Below, piece by piece: positions 8,417 through 17,553 of a DNA stretch of 64,000 nt. Source of the stretch: Paenibacillus sp. PL91 (GTDB lineage: Bacteria > Bacillota > Bacilli > Paenibacillales > Paenibacillaceae). A model generated the notes under the pieces. The model searched no databases, was not told the DNA's origin, and saw only the letters and a list, made by a program, of their open reading frames with translations. The stretch is taken from positions 62,001 through 126,000 of the forward strand of contig NZ_JABBYG020000013.1 of the NCBI RefSeq assembly GCF_012935325.2, read 5' to 3'. A program made the position numbers and the translations under genes. Positions within the stretch are counted from its first letter, which is position 1, and each line of letters opens with the position of its first letter.

Positions 8417-11400
8417 ATGGATGCTGAACAAACAGTTGTTACGGTTGATATATATGGAGTTCAATATAAATTAAAAGGTCATTCCAACGTGGAATATATG
8501 AAGAGGGTTGCTGCTGCAATCGACGAAAGCATGAAAAAGCTGGCCAAGGGCTACCCGCGTCTTGATATGCCAAAGCTTGCGGTGCTCTCGGCCGTTCAAA
8601 TAACGGAGGAAGTTTTCCGGCTGCGGCGCGATAATACAAGGCTTCTGGAGGAGGAAGCGAAGCTTAACCTCATGATTCAGGAGCTGGAGAAAATAAGCGA
8701 GCAGGCAGTTTCGCTGCAAGCTGAACTAGCTGAGACCAAACGAATGGCGGGCGAGCAGCTGCAAAAGGCGAAGGAGGCTGCCGAAGCGGAGCTAGCCGAG
8801 CTGCTTGCGCTTGCGGCAGAGCAGTCAAACGCCCAGCAAGCGGCCGCGGCAGAGGCGATCAAGCTGCAGGAGGAAACGATTCTGCGGCTTACACAAGAAA
8901 ATGTGGAGCGGATCGCAGCGCTTAGGACGAAGAAGGATGAACAGCTAGCGCGTATTCAAGCGGAGAAGCAAGCTGAGCTGGACGAGCTGAAACGCGTTAA
9001 GGAAACCGAGCTGACTGAGCTCCGGAATAGATTGGATACAGAGCTTGCAGAGCTTCAGAACAGAATGGATAGCGAGCTGTCAGCGCTGCAAATTCAGAAG
9101 GAATTGGAGCAGCGGGAGCTGAACGAGGAAAAAGATGTACAGCTGTTGGAGCTTGCACGCGCGAAGGAAAATGAGCTGACTGAGCTTCGAAGCAGAATGG
9201 AATCGGAGCTGTCAGAGCTGCTCCAAGCGAAAGAAAGCCAGCTGATGGAGCTGGAGCTGGATAAGGAAATACAAATCAATGAGCTCGAAAGAGTGAGAGC
9301 GGAAGCGTTAGAGGCGCTAAGAAACGAGAAGGATGAGCAGCTAGCCGCTTTAATCTCAGAGCATGAAGCATCGCTGCTGGAGGCAGCGGAGGAGAAAGAG
9401 ACGCTGTTGAACCAGCTTGAAGAGAGCTGGCAGGGCAAATGGGATGAGCGCGAGCTGAGCTGGCTGGCACATGCCGAATCCTCGCAGCTTGCCCTTGCCC
9501 GCCAGAGCGAGGAGCGTGAGCAGGCATGGAAGGCGGAAGCCGCACAGGCCGAGCAAGCGTTCCGCGCAGATCTGGAGCGCCGCAGAAACGGCTGGCTGGA
9601 GGAGCGAAGCAGGCTGCAAGCACAGGTGGCCGAGCTTCAGCAAGGCTGGAAGGCTGATAAGGAGGCGCTGGAGCAGCGCATATCGGCCGCGGATGATCAG
9701 CTCGTGCAAGCGATGGAGCAGGAGGAAACATTCCGAACGTCCTATGCGCAGCTGGAGCAGGATGTTCGCGATCGCGAGAGCGAATTGCAGCTTATCCAAA
9801 GCGAACTGAATGATACGCGCAGCCAGCTTGAAGAGCTGCAAGAGCACAATAGCCAAGCGAGCGCTCAGGTGCAAGAGCTGGAGCAGAAGCTAACGCATGA
9901 ACGGAGCCACGTCTCTGCTGCTGATAAGCGCGCAACAGATTTGCAGCTGCGCCTGAAAGAGGCGCAGGAGCGAGAGCAGCAGCAAGGCACGCAGCAGCTT
10001 CAACTCGAGGAGCAGCTGCTTAAGCTGCAGCTAGAGCAGGAAGAGAATGAGCTGATTCACCAAGCCCATATCGAGGAGCAGCAACATATGCTGCGCGCTG
10101 AGCTTGAAAAGCAGCGGGATTTGCTGAATGAAGAGCATGAGCAGCAGCTGCGGACGCTTGAGGAAGAGAAGCGCGAGCTTGTAAGCTCGCTGCGCCAAGA
10201 GCAGGAGGATCGGCTCCGGGTCGTGGAAGCTGAAAATGACGAGCTGTTTAAACAGCTTGCCGCAGAGAGCAATGAACGGTATGAGCGCCTCGCAGCCGAG
10301 CGGGATGCACGGGAGAAAGAGCTTGCCGCGATGCATGAGGAGCAGATTCAGAAGCTGATTAATCAATATGAAGAGTCGCTGCAAGGTCAAGCTGTTCAAT
10401 TCGATGAGCAAAGCAATCAGCTCGCTCATGAATTTGAGGAGAAATCCAAGCAGCTTGCTCAAGAATACGAGGAGCGTGCCAAGCAGCAGGCAGCCGAGCG
10501 TGAAGCGCAGGTTAAGAAGCTTGTTGATCAATATGAGGAGCAGCTGCTTGATCAAGCCATTCAGCATGAGGAAAGCAACAAGAAGCTTTCTCGAGAATAC
10601 GATGAACGGGCAAGGCAGCAGGCAGCCGAGCAGGATGAGCGATATAAACAGCTTGCTCGCGAGTATGATGAGCTAGCAAAGCAGAAGGATGCAGAGCTTG
10701 ATGAGCAATCCAAGCAGCTCACGGATCAATATGAAGAACAGCTGCTTGAGCAGGCCATTCAATTTGAAAGTCAAAATAAGCAGCTGGCTAGCGATTTTGA
10801 AGAGCAATCGAAGGCGATCGCCGCTAAGGAAGCAGCACGTTCCGAACAGCTGGTGGATGAATATGAGGAGCGCTACAATGAGCTTGCCGCGAAGCAGGAA
10901 GAGGAGCGCAAGCAGCTGGCAGACGAGCGTGAGGAACGGTTGCAGCAAATGGCCGCTTCCTATGACGAGCAGATAAAGCAGCTTACAGCAAACCAAGAGG
11001 AGCTGCTGCTGCAGCAGCAGCATGATTATGAGAACACGATTCAAAAGCTGCAGGCACAGCTCGATAGAATCGAGAAAATAGCCGCTTCCGCAGCGGACGG
11101 CGAGCAAACCTACAAGGCCGAGCTTGAGAAGCTGGAGGCGAGGGAGCAGGAGCTGACCGAGCAGCTTGAATTTACGGCAGCGCGCGAGCGTATTGCATCG
11201 CAGCAGCTGGAGGCAGCAGCAGCGCGCGAGCGGGAGCTGAGCGATCGCCTGCAAGCACAGCAGCAATATGCGGAGCAGACAGCAGCCGAGGCGAAGCGGC
11301 TTGAGCTTGAGAAGCAATCGCGTGAGGCGGGGGAAGAGGCACTTCGCGAACAGCTGGAGAAAGCGAGGCAGGAAGCTGCTTCAGCATCCGAGCTGAAGGA

Positions 11401-11662
11401 AGAGCTGAGCGAGCATACGTCCAAGCTTTCGCAAGAGCGTGACGAGGCTGCGCGCAAAGCCGAGAAGCTGGCCTACGAGCGTGATGAGGCAGCGAGCGCA
11501 TTAGAGTCGCTCTCGTATGAGCGCGATGAAGCGACGCGCTCCGCGGAGAAGCTTGCCGAAGATCATGCCGATTTGCTCGAGCAGCATCATAAGCTGAAAA
11601 ATGAATACTCGAAGCTGCAAACCGAATATAACGAGTGGATTGAGCTTATCGAGCACAGCTAG
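8417..11662 (+). CDS. zapA: ZapA-like protein with a very long coiled-coil tail
   Basis: About 1081 residues. The first 85 or so are a ZapA domain (VDIYGVQYKLKG, HSNVEYMKRVAAAIDESM, LAVLSAVQITEEVFRL), the FtsZ-ring-binding module of a protein that is normally around 90 residues. The remaining roughly 1000 residues are almost unbroken Glu/Gln/Ala/Leu-rich heptads, predicted coiled coil with no membrane segment. Internal repeats occur, including three copies of a Q-Y-E-E-x-L-x-x-Q-A-x-Q block encoded near 10365, 10525 and 10725. The position between pheT and mutS2 is the usual zapA site, but the cvpA and polX genes found there in B. subtilis are absent. Start ATG 8417 with AGGAGG at 8401-8406. 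Confidence 0.8.
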   Translation: MDAEQTVVTVDIYGVQYKLKGHSNVEYMKRVAAAIDESMKKLAKGYPRLDMPKLAVLSAVQITEEVFRLRRDNTRLLEEEAKLNLMIQELEKISEQAVSLQAELAETKRMAGEQLQKAKEAAEAELAELLALAAEQSNAQQAAAAEAIKLQEETILRLTQENVERIAALRTKKDEQLARIQAEKQAELDELKRVKETELTELRNRLDTELAELQNRMDSELSALQIQKELEQRELNEEKDVQLLELARAKENELTELRSRMESELSELLQAKESQLMELELDKEIQINELERVRAEALEALRNEKDEQLAALISEHEASLLEAAEEKETLLNQLEESWQGKWDERELSWLAHAESSQLALARQSEEREQAWKAEAAQAEQAFRADLERRRNGWLEERSRLQAQVAELQQGWKADKEALEQRISAADDQLVQAMEQEETFRTSYAQLEQDVRDRESELQLIQSELNDTRSQLEELQEHNSQASAQVQELEQKLTHERSHVSAADKRATDLQLRLKEAQEREQQQGTQQLQLEEQLLKLQLEQEENELIHQAHIEEQQHMLRAELEKQRDLLNEEHEQQLRTLEEEKRELVSSLRQEQEDRLRVVEAENDELFKQLAAESNERYERLAAERDAREKELAAMHEEQIQKLINQYEESLQGQAVQFDEQSNQLAHEFEEKSKQLAQEYEERAKQQAAEREAQVKKLVDQYEEQLLDQAIQHEESNKKLSREYDERARQQAAEQDERYKQLAREYDELAKQKDAELDEQSKQLTDQYEEQLLEQAIQFESQNKQLASDFEEQSKAIAAKEAARSEQLVDEYEERYNELAAKQEEERKQLADEREERLQQMAASYDEQIKQLTANQEELLLQQQHDYENTIQKLQAQLDRIEKIAASAADGEQTYKAELEKLEAREQELTEQLEFTAARERIASQQLEAAAARERELSDRLQAQQQYAEQTAAEAKRLELEKQSREAGEEALREQLEKARQEAASASELKEELSEHTSKLSQERDEAARKAEKLAYERDEAASALESLSYERDEATRSAEKLAEDHADLLEQHHKLKNEYSKLQTEYNEWIELIEHS
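10345..10850 (+). repeat. Internal repeats in the ZapA-like coiled coil
   Basis: Three degenerate copies of a block beginning GATCAATATGAAGAG or AATCAATATGAAGAG (near 10365, 10525 and 10725), spaced about 160-200 bases apart. They are separated by repeated AKQQAAE- and REYDE-type units. The reading frame is kept throughout, so the repeats look like growth of the coiled coil by in-frame duplication. Confidence 0.6.
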
Positions 11663-11677
11663 TCCTTATAAACACAA

Positions 11678-11732
11678 AAACCGCAGCAACAAGCTTTGGC
11701 AATGGCCGGCGCGAGTTGCTGCGGTTTTTTTA
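11678..11732. terminator. Bidirectional terminator between zapA-like gene and SDR gene
   Basis: AAAACCGCAGCAAC and GTTGCTGCGGTTTTTTT flank a 24-base loop. There are A-runs on the left and T-runs on the right, so it can end transcripts from both converging genes. Confidence 0.9.
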
Positions 11733-11745
11733 TTTGAAGAGCAGA

Positions 11746-12426
11746 TTAACCATACGAGACGATCGTTCCGGTAGGGCCGAGCGCGGATAAGCTGGCTAGC
11801 CGTATCAGATCGGGGGTCACAATAGCGGGATCTTTGCCTGTTGCGTGCATTTCGGTACGGAGCGTGCCTGGATTGTATAGGTTAACGAGAATACCGTGCT
11901 CATGCTCTTCATCAGCCAGCGTACGCGTTAACGATTCCAGACCTGCTTTAGCAGCGCTGTATGCGGCATAGCCGCCTGCTCCGTTCCAAGAAAGGCCGGA
12001 TGTTATATTGATAATTCGACCGTATTTTGCTTCGCGCATAGCCGGCAGTACAGCCTTGGTCAGCAGAAACGGTCCCGTTAGGTTGATAGCGATTTGATTT
12101 TGCCACTCACTGGACGACAATTCATGTACGGTTCCTTGCTCTAAAACGGCTGCATTGTTCAAAATAATATCGATGCGGCCAAAGTGCAAGAGGGCGGCAG
12201 AAATCGATTCCCGCACCTGCTGCTCATCGGACACGTCTGTTTGCAGCACAAGCGCTGCTTTGCCCGTCTTCTCTTTCACAGCCAATGCGGTTTCTTCCAA
12301 TTTAGGAAGGCGTCTTCCCAGCAGGACGACTTCCGCGCCCTCCGCTGCAAAAGAAATGGCTGCTGCGCGGCCTAAACCCGTTCCAGCTCCGCTAATAATG
12401 GCGACTCGATTTTGCAGTGCTCCCAT
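11746..12426 (-). CDS. Short-chain dehydrogenase/reductase
   Basis: 226 residues, NAD(P)-dependent oxidoreductase of the classical SDR family. Cofactor-binding GAGTGLG at residues 13-19, the structural NNAA motif, catalytic Ser about 143 and the Y-x-x-x-K pair at 156-160 (YSAAK) are all present. The C-terminus after LRTEM is somewhat short. The substrate is not predictable. On the minus strand GGAGG is followed by ATGGTGATG; spacing favours the second ATG (12426) over the first. It is a single gene ending at the shared terminator with the zapA-like gene. Confidence 0.85.
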   Translation of the reverse strand: MGALQNRVAIISGAGTGLGRAAAISFAAEGAEVVLLGRRLPKLEETALAVKEKTGKAALVLQTDVSDEQQVRESISAALLHFGRIDIILNNAAVLEQGTVHELSSSEWQNQIAINLTGPFLLTKAVLPAMREAKYGRIINITSGLSWNGAGGYAAYSAAKAGLESLTRTLADEEHEHGILVNLYNPGTLRTEMHATGKDPAIVTPDLIRLASLSALGPTGTIVSYG

Positions 12427-12590
12427 CACCATTCCTCCATTCGCTGTTCGTATTGTGAATATCTTATCAGAGGGAGAGCGGGAGGGGAAGAGGGGAAGTT
12501 ATTAGACTTTTTTTGATGATTGTTAAATAAAGATTATATATACGTATAAGAAATTTGTCCTGAATGCGAATAAAAATAGACCATCAAATT

Positions 12591-12631
12591 AAAAAAAACT
12601 TCTCCAAAGGTTGTCTAAACCATTGGAGAAG
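12591..12631 (-). terminator. Terminator of the cupredoxin gene
   Basis: Hairpin CTTCTCCAAAGG / CCATTGGAGAAG (one mismatch). On the minus strand it is followed by a run of T (A-run at 12591-12598). Confidence 0.85.
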
Positions 12632-12642
12632 CCTTGAATTGT

Positions 12643-13029
12643 TTATTCAACGACTAGCGTCGTTTTCATTTCCCTGTGGCCAGCGCCGCAAGGAATATTG
12701 CACACCATTTCATAAGTACCCGGCTCGCTGATGTTTACAGCAACGGTTTTGCCTTGTTTAATTTCATAATCGGTTTTTTTGATTAGCGCGCTGTGCATGC
12801 CATCAACGGAATCGAGCTTGAGATTAACGGTTTCTCCAGCTTTGATTTTATATTCCGTTTGGTCAAACTTCCAGTTGGATGCAGTTATAACAAGGTCAGA
12901 CGATGCTGCGCCGCTGTCTGCAACAGTTGTATTTGCTTCCTTATTCTCTTCATTGGAGCTGTTCGCGCCGCATGCTGCGATAACGAATACAAGACACATT
13001 GCGCTTGCAAATAGTAACCATTTTTTCAT
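12643..13029 (-). CDS. CuA-type cupredoxin lipoprotein
   Basis: 128 residues. A lipoprotein signal ends at the lipobox VIAAC with Cys20, followed by a low-complexity linker and a cupredoxin domain. The metal ligands match the dinuclear CuA site of cytochrome oxidase subunit II: His79, then C-x-x-x-C-x-x-x-H-x-x-M (Cys110, Cys114, His118, Met121). It is a free-standing domain without the subunit II membrane hairpin and with no oxidase genes nearby, so it is either a soluble electron carrier anchored outside the membrane or a copper-handling protein. It is monocistronic with its own terminator. Confidence 0.85.
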   Translation of the reverse strand: MKKWLLFASAMCLVFVIAACGANSSNEENKEANTTVADSGAASSDLVITASNWKFDQTEYKIKAGETVNLKLDSVDGMHSALIKKTDYEIKQGKTVAVNISEPGTYEMVCNIPCGAGHREMKTTLVVE

Positions 13030-13177
13030 TTGTTTGCTACCCCTTTCGATTGTACAGCTTTGTTATTTCGCTTGATCATATCTATTGTACTTCAATTTTT
13101 GCCAAAATGCAGTGACAGCGATATGACAAACTAATGAAGAACATGTGAAAAGCGAGCAAAAAAAAGATGCTGTACAA

Positions 13178-13226
13178 GCGCACAAGCCCTTGACCGCCGT
13201 TGCCGGGCAATCAAGGGCTTGTGCGC
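13178..13226. terminator. Perfect 16-base inverted repeat, probable terminator
   Basis: GCGCACAAGCCCTTGA and its exact complement TCAAGGGCTTGTGCGC, 17-base loop. It lies at the 3' end of the minus-strand gene at 13254. The A-run that would give the U-tract (13160-13166) is about ten bases away, so termination may be inefficient. Confidence 0.6.
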
Positions 13227-13253
13227 TTGTGCTGCTAAATTAAGAAAGCTGAG

Positions 13254-13613
13254 CTAGTCGTGATTCCGTCTGCCAGCTTCATAAGGGGTGCTGACTGGGA
13301 TGAACAGATCGATAATCCCAATAACCAGCGCAGCGAGAATGGCGCCGAGCAGCGTAACGGTAACGCCTCCGACGATAAATTGGGCAATCCATATTACGGC
13401 CGCGCTTGCGATAAAGCCGACAATTCCGCGTCCGAAGGGCGTAACCCTTTTGCCAAAAATGCCTTCAATGATCCAGCCGAGGGCAGCGATGACAAGAGCA
13501 AGGAATAATGCGCTCCAAAACCCGCCCACGCTAAATTGAGGAACAATAAACCCGACAAGCATAAGTACCAGCGCGGCTACGATAAACCGAACAACATGGC
13601 CCAAAAATGTCAT
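13254..13613 (-). CDS. Small four-TM membrane protein, phage-holin family IV (YvlD-like)
   Basis: 119 residues forming four hydrophobic helices: residues 4-26, 33-53, 62-83 and 86-107. It ends in a charged tail (YEAGRRNHD). Composition and layout match the family named after mycobacteriophage holins, which in Bacillales is a chromosomal membrane protein (YvlD type) of unclear role, often linked to envelope stress. No phage genes are nearby. The minus-strand start has an AGGAGG-like site just upstream. Confidence 0.75.
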   Translation of the reverse strand: MTFLGHVVRFIVAALVLMLVGFIVPQFSVGGFWSALFLALVIAALGWIIEGIFGKRVTPFGRGIVGFIASAAVIWIAQFIVGGVTVTLLGAILAALVIGIIDLFIPVSTPYEAGRRNHD

Positions 13614-13869
13614 AGTATAAACCCTCCTAAAGTTTTACGAATCGAAACCGCCCGATCATGCAGCTTCTTTTCTTTTTTGCGGCAGCAAGCCGCTTCAAAG
13701 CTAATCTGAAGCACTTACCTTGGTGGTACAATGCAAAAGTTACATCGTAAAACAGCACTTTCGTTAATATTGTGACCAATTGAGCATCATTTATGTATGA
13801 AACGATTGTTCAGCCGTGCATGAAGGACGCGGTTCGGCTATAATAGGAAGGCGAGAGGAGTGTTATTTG

Positions 13870-16236
13870 TTGGACACTAAAATTTTGAATACACTTGAAT
13901 ATCCTAAAATCATACATAGATTATCACAGCATGCGGCAACATCGCTTGGCAAATCGGCCGCGGAATCGTTACAGCCTGTTTCCGATTTGGAAGCGGTTAA
14001 GCGAATTTTGCAGGCGACGGATGAAGCCTATACAGCTGACCGTCTGAAGGGCAGCGCCCCATTTGGCGGCGTTGTGGATATATCGGCTCCCCTTCACCGT
14101 GCGCGGATCGGCGGTACGCTGAATCCGGCCGAGCTGCTGGACATTGCGGCTACCGCACGCGGCGGCCGCCGTGTGAAGAAGCATATCAGCCTGCTGCATG
14201 AAGATAATCCGATCCCGATGCTGCATGCGATTGCGGATCAAATCAGCGAGCATAAGCCGCTTGAGGATGCGATTTTTGAATGCATCGACGATCAGGCGGA
14301 GGTCATGGACAGCGCCAGCACAGAGTTAGCATCGATTAGACGGGAGCTCCGGAACGGGGAATCACGCGTCCGCGAGAAGATGGATCAAATGATCCGCTCC
14401 TCTTCGGTCCAGAAGATGCTTCAGGATTCGATCGTCACGCTGCGCAATGATCGGTACGTCATTCCTGTTAAGCAGGAATACCGTTCGCACTTTGGCGGAA
14501 TCGTGCATGACCAATCGGGATCTGGCGCTACGCTGTTCATCGAACCGGAAGCTATTGTCGCCATGAACAATAAGCTTCGGGAGCTGAAGGCAGGCGAGCT
14601 GCGGGAAATCGAGAAAATATTGCAGAAGCTCACTGCGCTGACATCGGATTATGTTGAGGATCTTATTTTCAACCTGGATTTGCTTGGACAAATCGACTTT
14701 GCATATGCCAAGGCGCGACTTGCCCATGGCATGAAGGCGACGCTGCCGCGAATGAATGACAGAGGGTTTTTGAAGCTGAAGCGTGGCCGTCATCCGCTAA
14801 TTGCGGCGGAGCAGGTAGTGCCTATTGATGTGGAGCTGGGCAACCAGTATACGGCAATCATTGTAACGGGACCGAATACGGGCGGCAAGACCGTCTCCTT
14901 AAAAACAATCGGGCTGCTGAGCCTAATGGCGATGTCTGGCTTATTTGTGCCTGCCGAGGACGGCAGCCAGCTTTGCGTATTCGATGCGATCTATGCCGAT
15001 ATCGGCGATGAGCAAAGCATTGAGCAAAGTTTAAGTACATTTTCCAGCCATCTCAAAAACATCATTCGCATTTTAAGCTCCATGACCTCAAAGAGCTTAG
15101 TGCTGCTCGATGAGCTGGGCGCTGGAACCGATCCGGCTGAAGGATCTGCGCTTGCCATTGCAATATTGGAGCATGTCCATGCGATGGACAGCCGGATTGT
15201 AGCGACGACACATTACAGCGAGCTTAAAGCTTATGCTTATAATCGCAAGGGTGTCATTAATGCGAGCATGGAGTTCGACGTTGCCACTTTAAGTCCAACC
15301 TATCGATTGCTAGTTGGCGTTCCGGGGCGAAGTAACGCCTTCGCCATCGCTGAAAGGTTAGGCCTTGCACGTTCCATTATCGATCATGCAAGAGGCGAAG
15401 TCAGCGAAGAGGACCAACGGGTTGAAAATATGATTGCCTCGCTCGAGGAAAATCGTCTGGGCGCGGAAACCGAGCGTCAGACAGCAGAATCGCTCCGCCG
15501 TGAGATGGAGACGCTTCGAGCGCGCCATGAAGCAGAGCGTCAGCGATTTGAGGAGCAGAAGGATAAGCTGCTGCTTAAAGCGCAGGAGGAAGCGCGCGAG
15601 GCTGTTGCGAAGGCAAAGCGCGAAGCGGAACAAATCATCGCCGACTTGCGCAAGCTCGCGATGGAGGAAGGTGCCTCGGTTAAGGAGCATAAGCTTATCG
15701 AAGCCCGCCGCAAGCTGGATGAAGCAGCCCCCGAGCAGCAAAAATCGAAGCGGGGAGCAGCTAAATCCGCTGCAAAGCCGGCCAAGATCGAAGCAGGCGA
15801 CGAAGTGACGGTGTACAGCTTGAATCAGAAGGGCACAGTCGTAGAGGTTCATGGCTCCGATGCCACCGTACAGCTTGGCATCATGAAAATGAAGGTAGCG
15901 CTGGATGATTTGGAGCTGCTGAAATCGAATGCGAGTGCAAAGGTGCAGCAGCCCAAGCTTGCTGCAAGCTTGAAGCGCTCGAAAGATGATAATTTCAAGA
16001 TGGAGCTTGACCTGCGCGGCGAAAATTTGGAAGAGGCGATTCTAGAGGTTGACCGTTTCCTTGACGAGGCATTTCTATCTGGCCTTGCTCAAGTGGCGAT
16101 CATTCACGGCAAAGGTACCGGTGTGCTGCGGACAGGAATACAGCAATATTTGCGCAGGCATAGCCATGTGAAGAGCTATCGGCTTGGCAATTACGGCGAA
16201 GGCGGCGTTGGCGTAACCGTAGCTGAGCTGAAATAG
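13870..16236 (+). CDS. mutS2: Endonuclease MutS2 / ribosome-rescue ATPase
   Basis: 788 residues from TTG 13870, preceded by AGAGGAG at 13854-13860. An upstream GTG (13816) is unlikely because a TATAAT (-10) lies at 13839-13844 inside that extension. Order: MutS core/lever, ATPase with Walker A GPNTGGKT (about 334-341) and Walker B LVLLDELGAGTDP, a long coiled-coil clamp, a KOW-like segment, and a C-terminal Smr domain (LDLRG and HGKGTG). MutS2 lacks the mismatch-recognition domain. In Firmicutes it acts against recombination intermediates and on collided ribosomes. It heads a small plus-strand run with the genes at 16273 to 16806. Confidence 0.95.
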   Translation: MDTKILNTLEYPKIIHRLSQHAATSLGKSAAESLQPVSDLEAVKRILQATDEAYTADRLKGSAPFGGVVDISAPLHRARIGGTLNPAELLDIAATARGGRRVKKHISLLHEDNPIPMLHAIADQISEHKPLEDAIFECIDDQAEVMDSASTELASIRRELRNGESRVREKMDQMIRSSSVQKMLQDSIVTLRNDRYVIPVKQEYRSHFGGIVHDQSGSGATLFIEPEAIVAMNNKLRELKAGELREIEKILQKLTALTSDYVEDLIFNLDLLGQIDFAYAKARLAHGMKATLPRMNDRGFLKLKRGRHPLIAAEQVVPIDVELGNQYTAIIVTGPNTGGKTVSLKTIGLLSLMAMSGLFVPAEDGSQLCVFDAIYADIGDEQSIEQSLSTFSSHLKNIIRILSSMTSKSLVLLDELGAGTDPAEGSALAIAILEHVHAMDSRIVATTHYSELKAYAYNRKGVINASMEFDVATLSPTYRLLVGVPGRSNAFAIAERLGLARSIIDHARGEVSEEDQRVENMIASLEENRLGAETERQTAESLRREMETLRARHEAERQRFEEQKDKLLLKAQEEAREAVAKAKREAEQIIADLRKLAMEEGASVKEHKLIEARRKLDEAAPEQQKSKRGAAKSAAKPAKIEAGDEVTVYSLNQKGTVVEVHGSDATVQLGIMKMKVALDDLELLKSNASAKVQQPKLAASLKRSKDDNFKMELDLRGENLEEAILEVDRFLDEAFLSGLAQVAIIHGKGTGVLRTGIQQYLRRHSHVKSYRLGNYGEGGVGVTVAELK

Positions 16237-16272
16237 AGCGCAGCGAAGGACTCATGGGGGAGGGAGCTTTGA

Positions 16273-16695
16273 ATGAATAATGAAGTTGATAACCTGCTAA
16301 GCAATCCTTACGCGGCTTCGCTTGTTTATGTATCGGTTACGGTACTGTCTCTCATTGTGTTCTTGTCCTGCTTTGAGCTTGTGACCAGATACAAATGCTG
16401 GAGCGAGATCAAGAAGGGAAACTTAGCCGTGGCTATGGCAACCAGCGGCAAAATTTTCGGCATATGCAATATTTTTCGCTTCTCGATCGAGTCGAATGAC
16501 TCGGTTTACCAGAGTCTCATTTGGGGAGCCTTCGGGTTTGTCATATTGATGGCCGCATACTTTTTGTTCGAGTTTCTAACGCCTGTATTCCGGATAGATG
16601 ATGAAATCGCCCGCGATAACCGTGCGGTAGGGCTTATCGCGATGATCATTTCGGTGTCGCTCTCTTACGTCATCGGAGCAACGGTCATTATATAA
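16273..16695 (+). CDS. DUF350 membrane protein
   Basis: 140 residues with four hydrophobic helices in two pairs, matching the DUF350 (YjfL-type) pattern: TM1 around 15-37, short amphipathic loop with AVAMATSGKIFGI, TM2 at 82-104, charged loop DDEIARDNRAVGL and the last TM. The function of this family is unknown. GGGAGGGAG immediately precedes the ATG. It is 36 bases after mutS2 and probably cotranscribed with it. Confidence 0.75.
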   Translation: MNNEVDNLLSNPYAASLVYVSVTVLSLIVFLSCFELVTRYKCWSEIKKGNLAVAMATSGKIFGICNIFRFSIESNDSVYQSLIWGAFGFVILMAAYFLFEFLTPVFRIDDEIARDNRAVGLIAMIISVSLSYVIGATVII

Positions 16696-16709
16696 CGGAG
16701 GGACCCATT

Positions 16710-16790
16710 TTGAAATATTTGTGGAGAGTTTTAATCATTGTCGCTATTTTATTTTTTGCGTTTGGCATCGTTTATATCATGAATCATTAG
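16710..16790 (+). CDS. 26-residue single-TM peptide
   Basis: A short frame with a TTG start, sitting between the DUF350 and zinc-ribbon genes. It reads LKYLWRV, then a hydrophobic helix (LIIVAILFFAFGIVYI), then MNH and TAG. The ribosome binding site GGAGGG at 16697-16702 is seven bases from the start and the gene fits exactly into the 110-base gap, with the next ribosome binding site straight after the stop. I do not recognise it. Its size and context suggest a small membrane protein of the same operon. Confidence 0.6.
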   Translation: MKYLWRVLIIVAILFFAFGIVYIMNH

Positions 16791-16805
16791 AGGGGAAGAC
16801 AAACA

Positions 16806-17426
16806 ATGGAAGAGCATTTGATCTGTCCGTGGTGTTTAACGGAAATTGTATGGGACGAAGAGATTGGGCCGGAAACGCATTGTCCGCATTGCGATAATGA
16901 ACTGAGCGCTTATCGGACGATTGAGCTTGGCTACGATGAAGATGAAGTCGAGGCTGACGAGCATGAACGATCTGTTCAAGCGCTCAAAATCAACGATGCC
17001 CGCAGAGCCGCCTCGCAAAATGGCGAACTTGAACAGGATGAATGGTCGGAGGATGAAGCTTCAGAGGTAGAGGAAGACGACTATTCGGATGACCCGAACC
17101 ATAAGCGGTGGCTGGAGCAGGGCGATGGATATCGCAAGGCAGACAGCGCGCGGTTTGCGGTTGAGGAAACCATTCAGCGCGTGCTTGACGATCAAGACGA
17201 AGTGCCGGAATGTCCGGTATGCCGCTCTTACATGATAGAAGCGGGCATTCAGACGTTAGGGGATCAGCAATTTGAAGCGAGGATTGCGCCGTCCCTTGGA
17301 GGGCCTGTATTAACGACTCCTTTCAAGCTCAGCCTCTATGTTTGTCCGGCCTGCTACCACACTTCATCCTTGCTGAGCTTAGGCGATCGCGAGCAAATGA
17401 TTAAGCGGTTAACTCCGGACGAGTAA
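16806..17426 (+). CDS. Zinc-ribbon protein with acidic linker
   Basis: 206 residues. The N-terminal ribbon has Cys7/Cys10 (CPWC) and Cys26/Cys29 (CPHC). The middle is highly acidic (about residues 40-100, many Asp/Glu), and the C-terminal part carries a second set of CPVC (about 140) and CPAC (about 182). Two complete four-Cys sites suggest structural zinc and a protein- or nucleic-acid-binding role. I cannot name a family with a known function. It is in line with the upstream membrane-peptide gene (15-base gap). Confidence 0.65.
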   Translation: MEEHLICPWCLTEIVWDEEIGPETHCPHCDNELSAYRTIELGYDEDEVEADEHERSVQALKINDARRAASQNGELEQDEWSEDEASEVEEDDYSDDPNHKRWLEQGDGYRKADSARFAVEETIQRVLDDQDEVPECPVCRSYMIEAGIQTLGDQQFEARIAPSLGGPVLTTPFKLSLYVCPACYHTSSLLSLGDREQMIKRLTPDE

Positions 17427-17553
17427 TTAATCTGCTTGGAATAAAGGGCGCATGGACAGCTGCCAAAGAGGGAACCTTACAAAACGAAATTCTGATTTGT
17501 GATCGGCTAAGTCATAGGAAGCTATGGTTTGCCCTCAGGCAGGAGGAATCGTT

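Noticed and set aside
10031..11317. Long Leu-rich minus-strand frames (178 and 214 codons) inside the ZapA-like gene
   Set aside because: They are the antisense image of GAG/CAG-rich coiled-coil codons; no ribosome sites.
13254..13613. Prophage, because of the holin-family protein
   Set aside because: The family is named after a phage protein but is a common chromosomal gene in Bacillales; no capsid, integrase or lysis genes are near.
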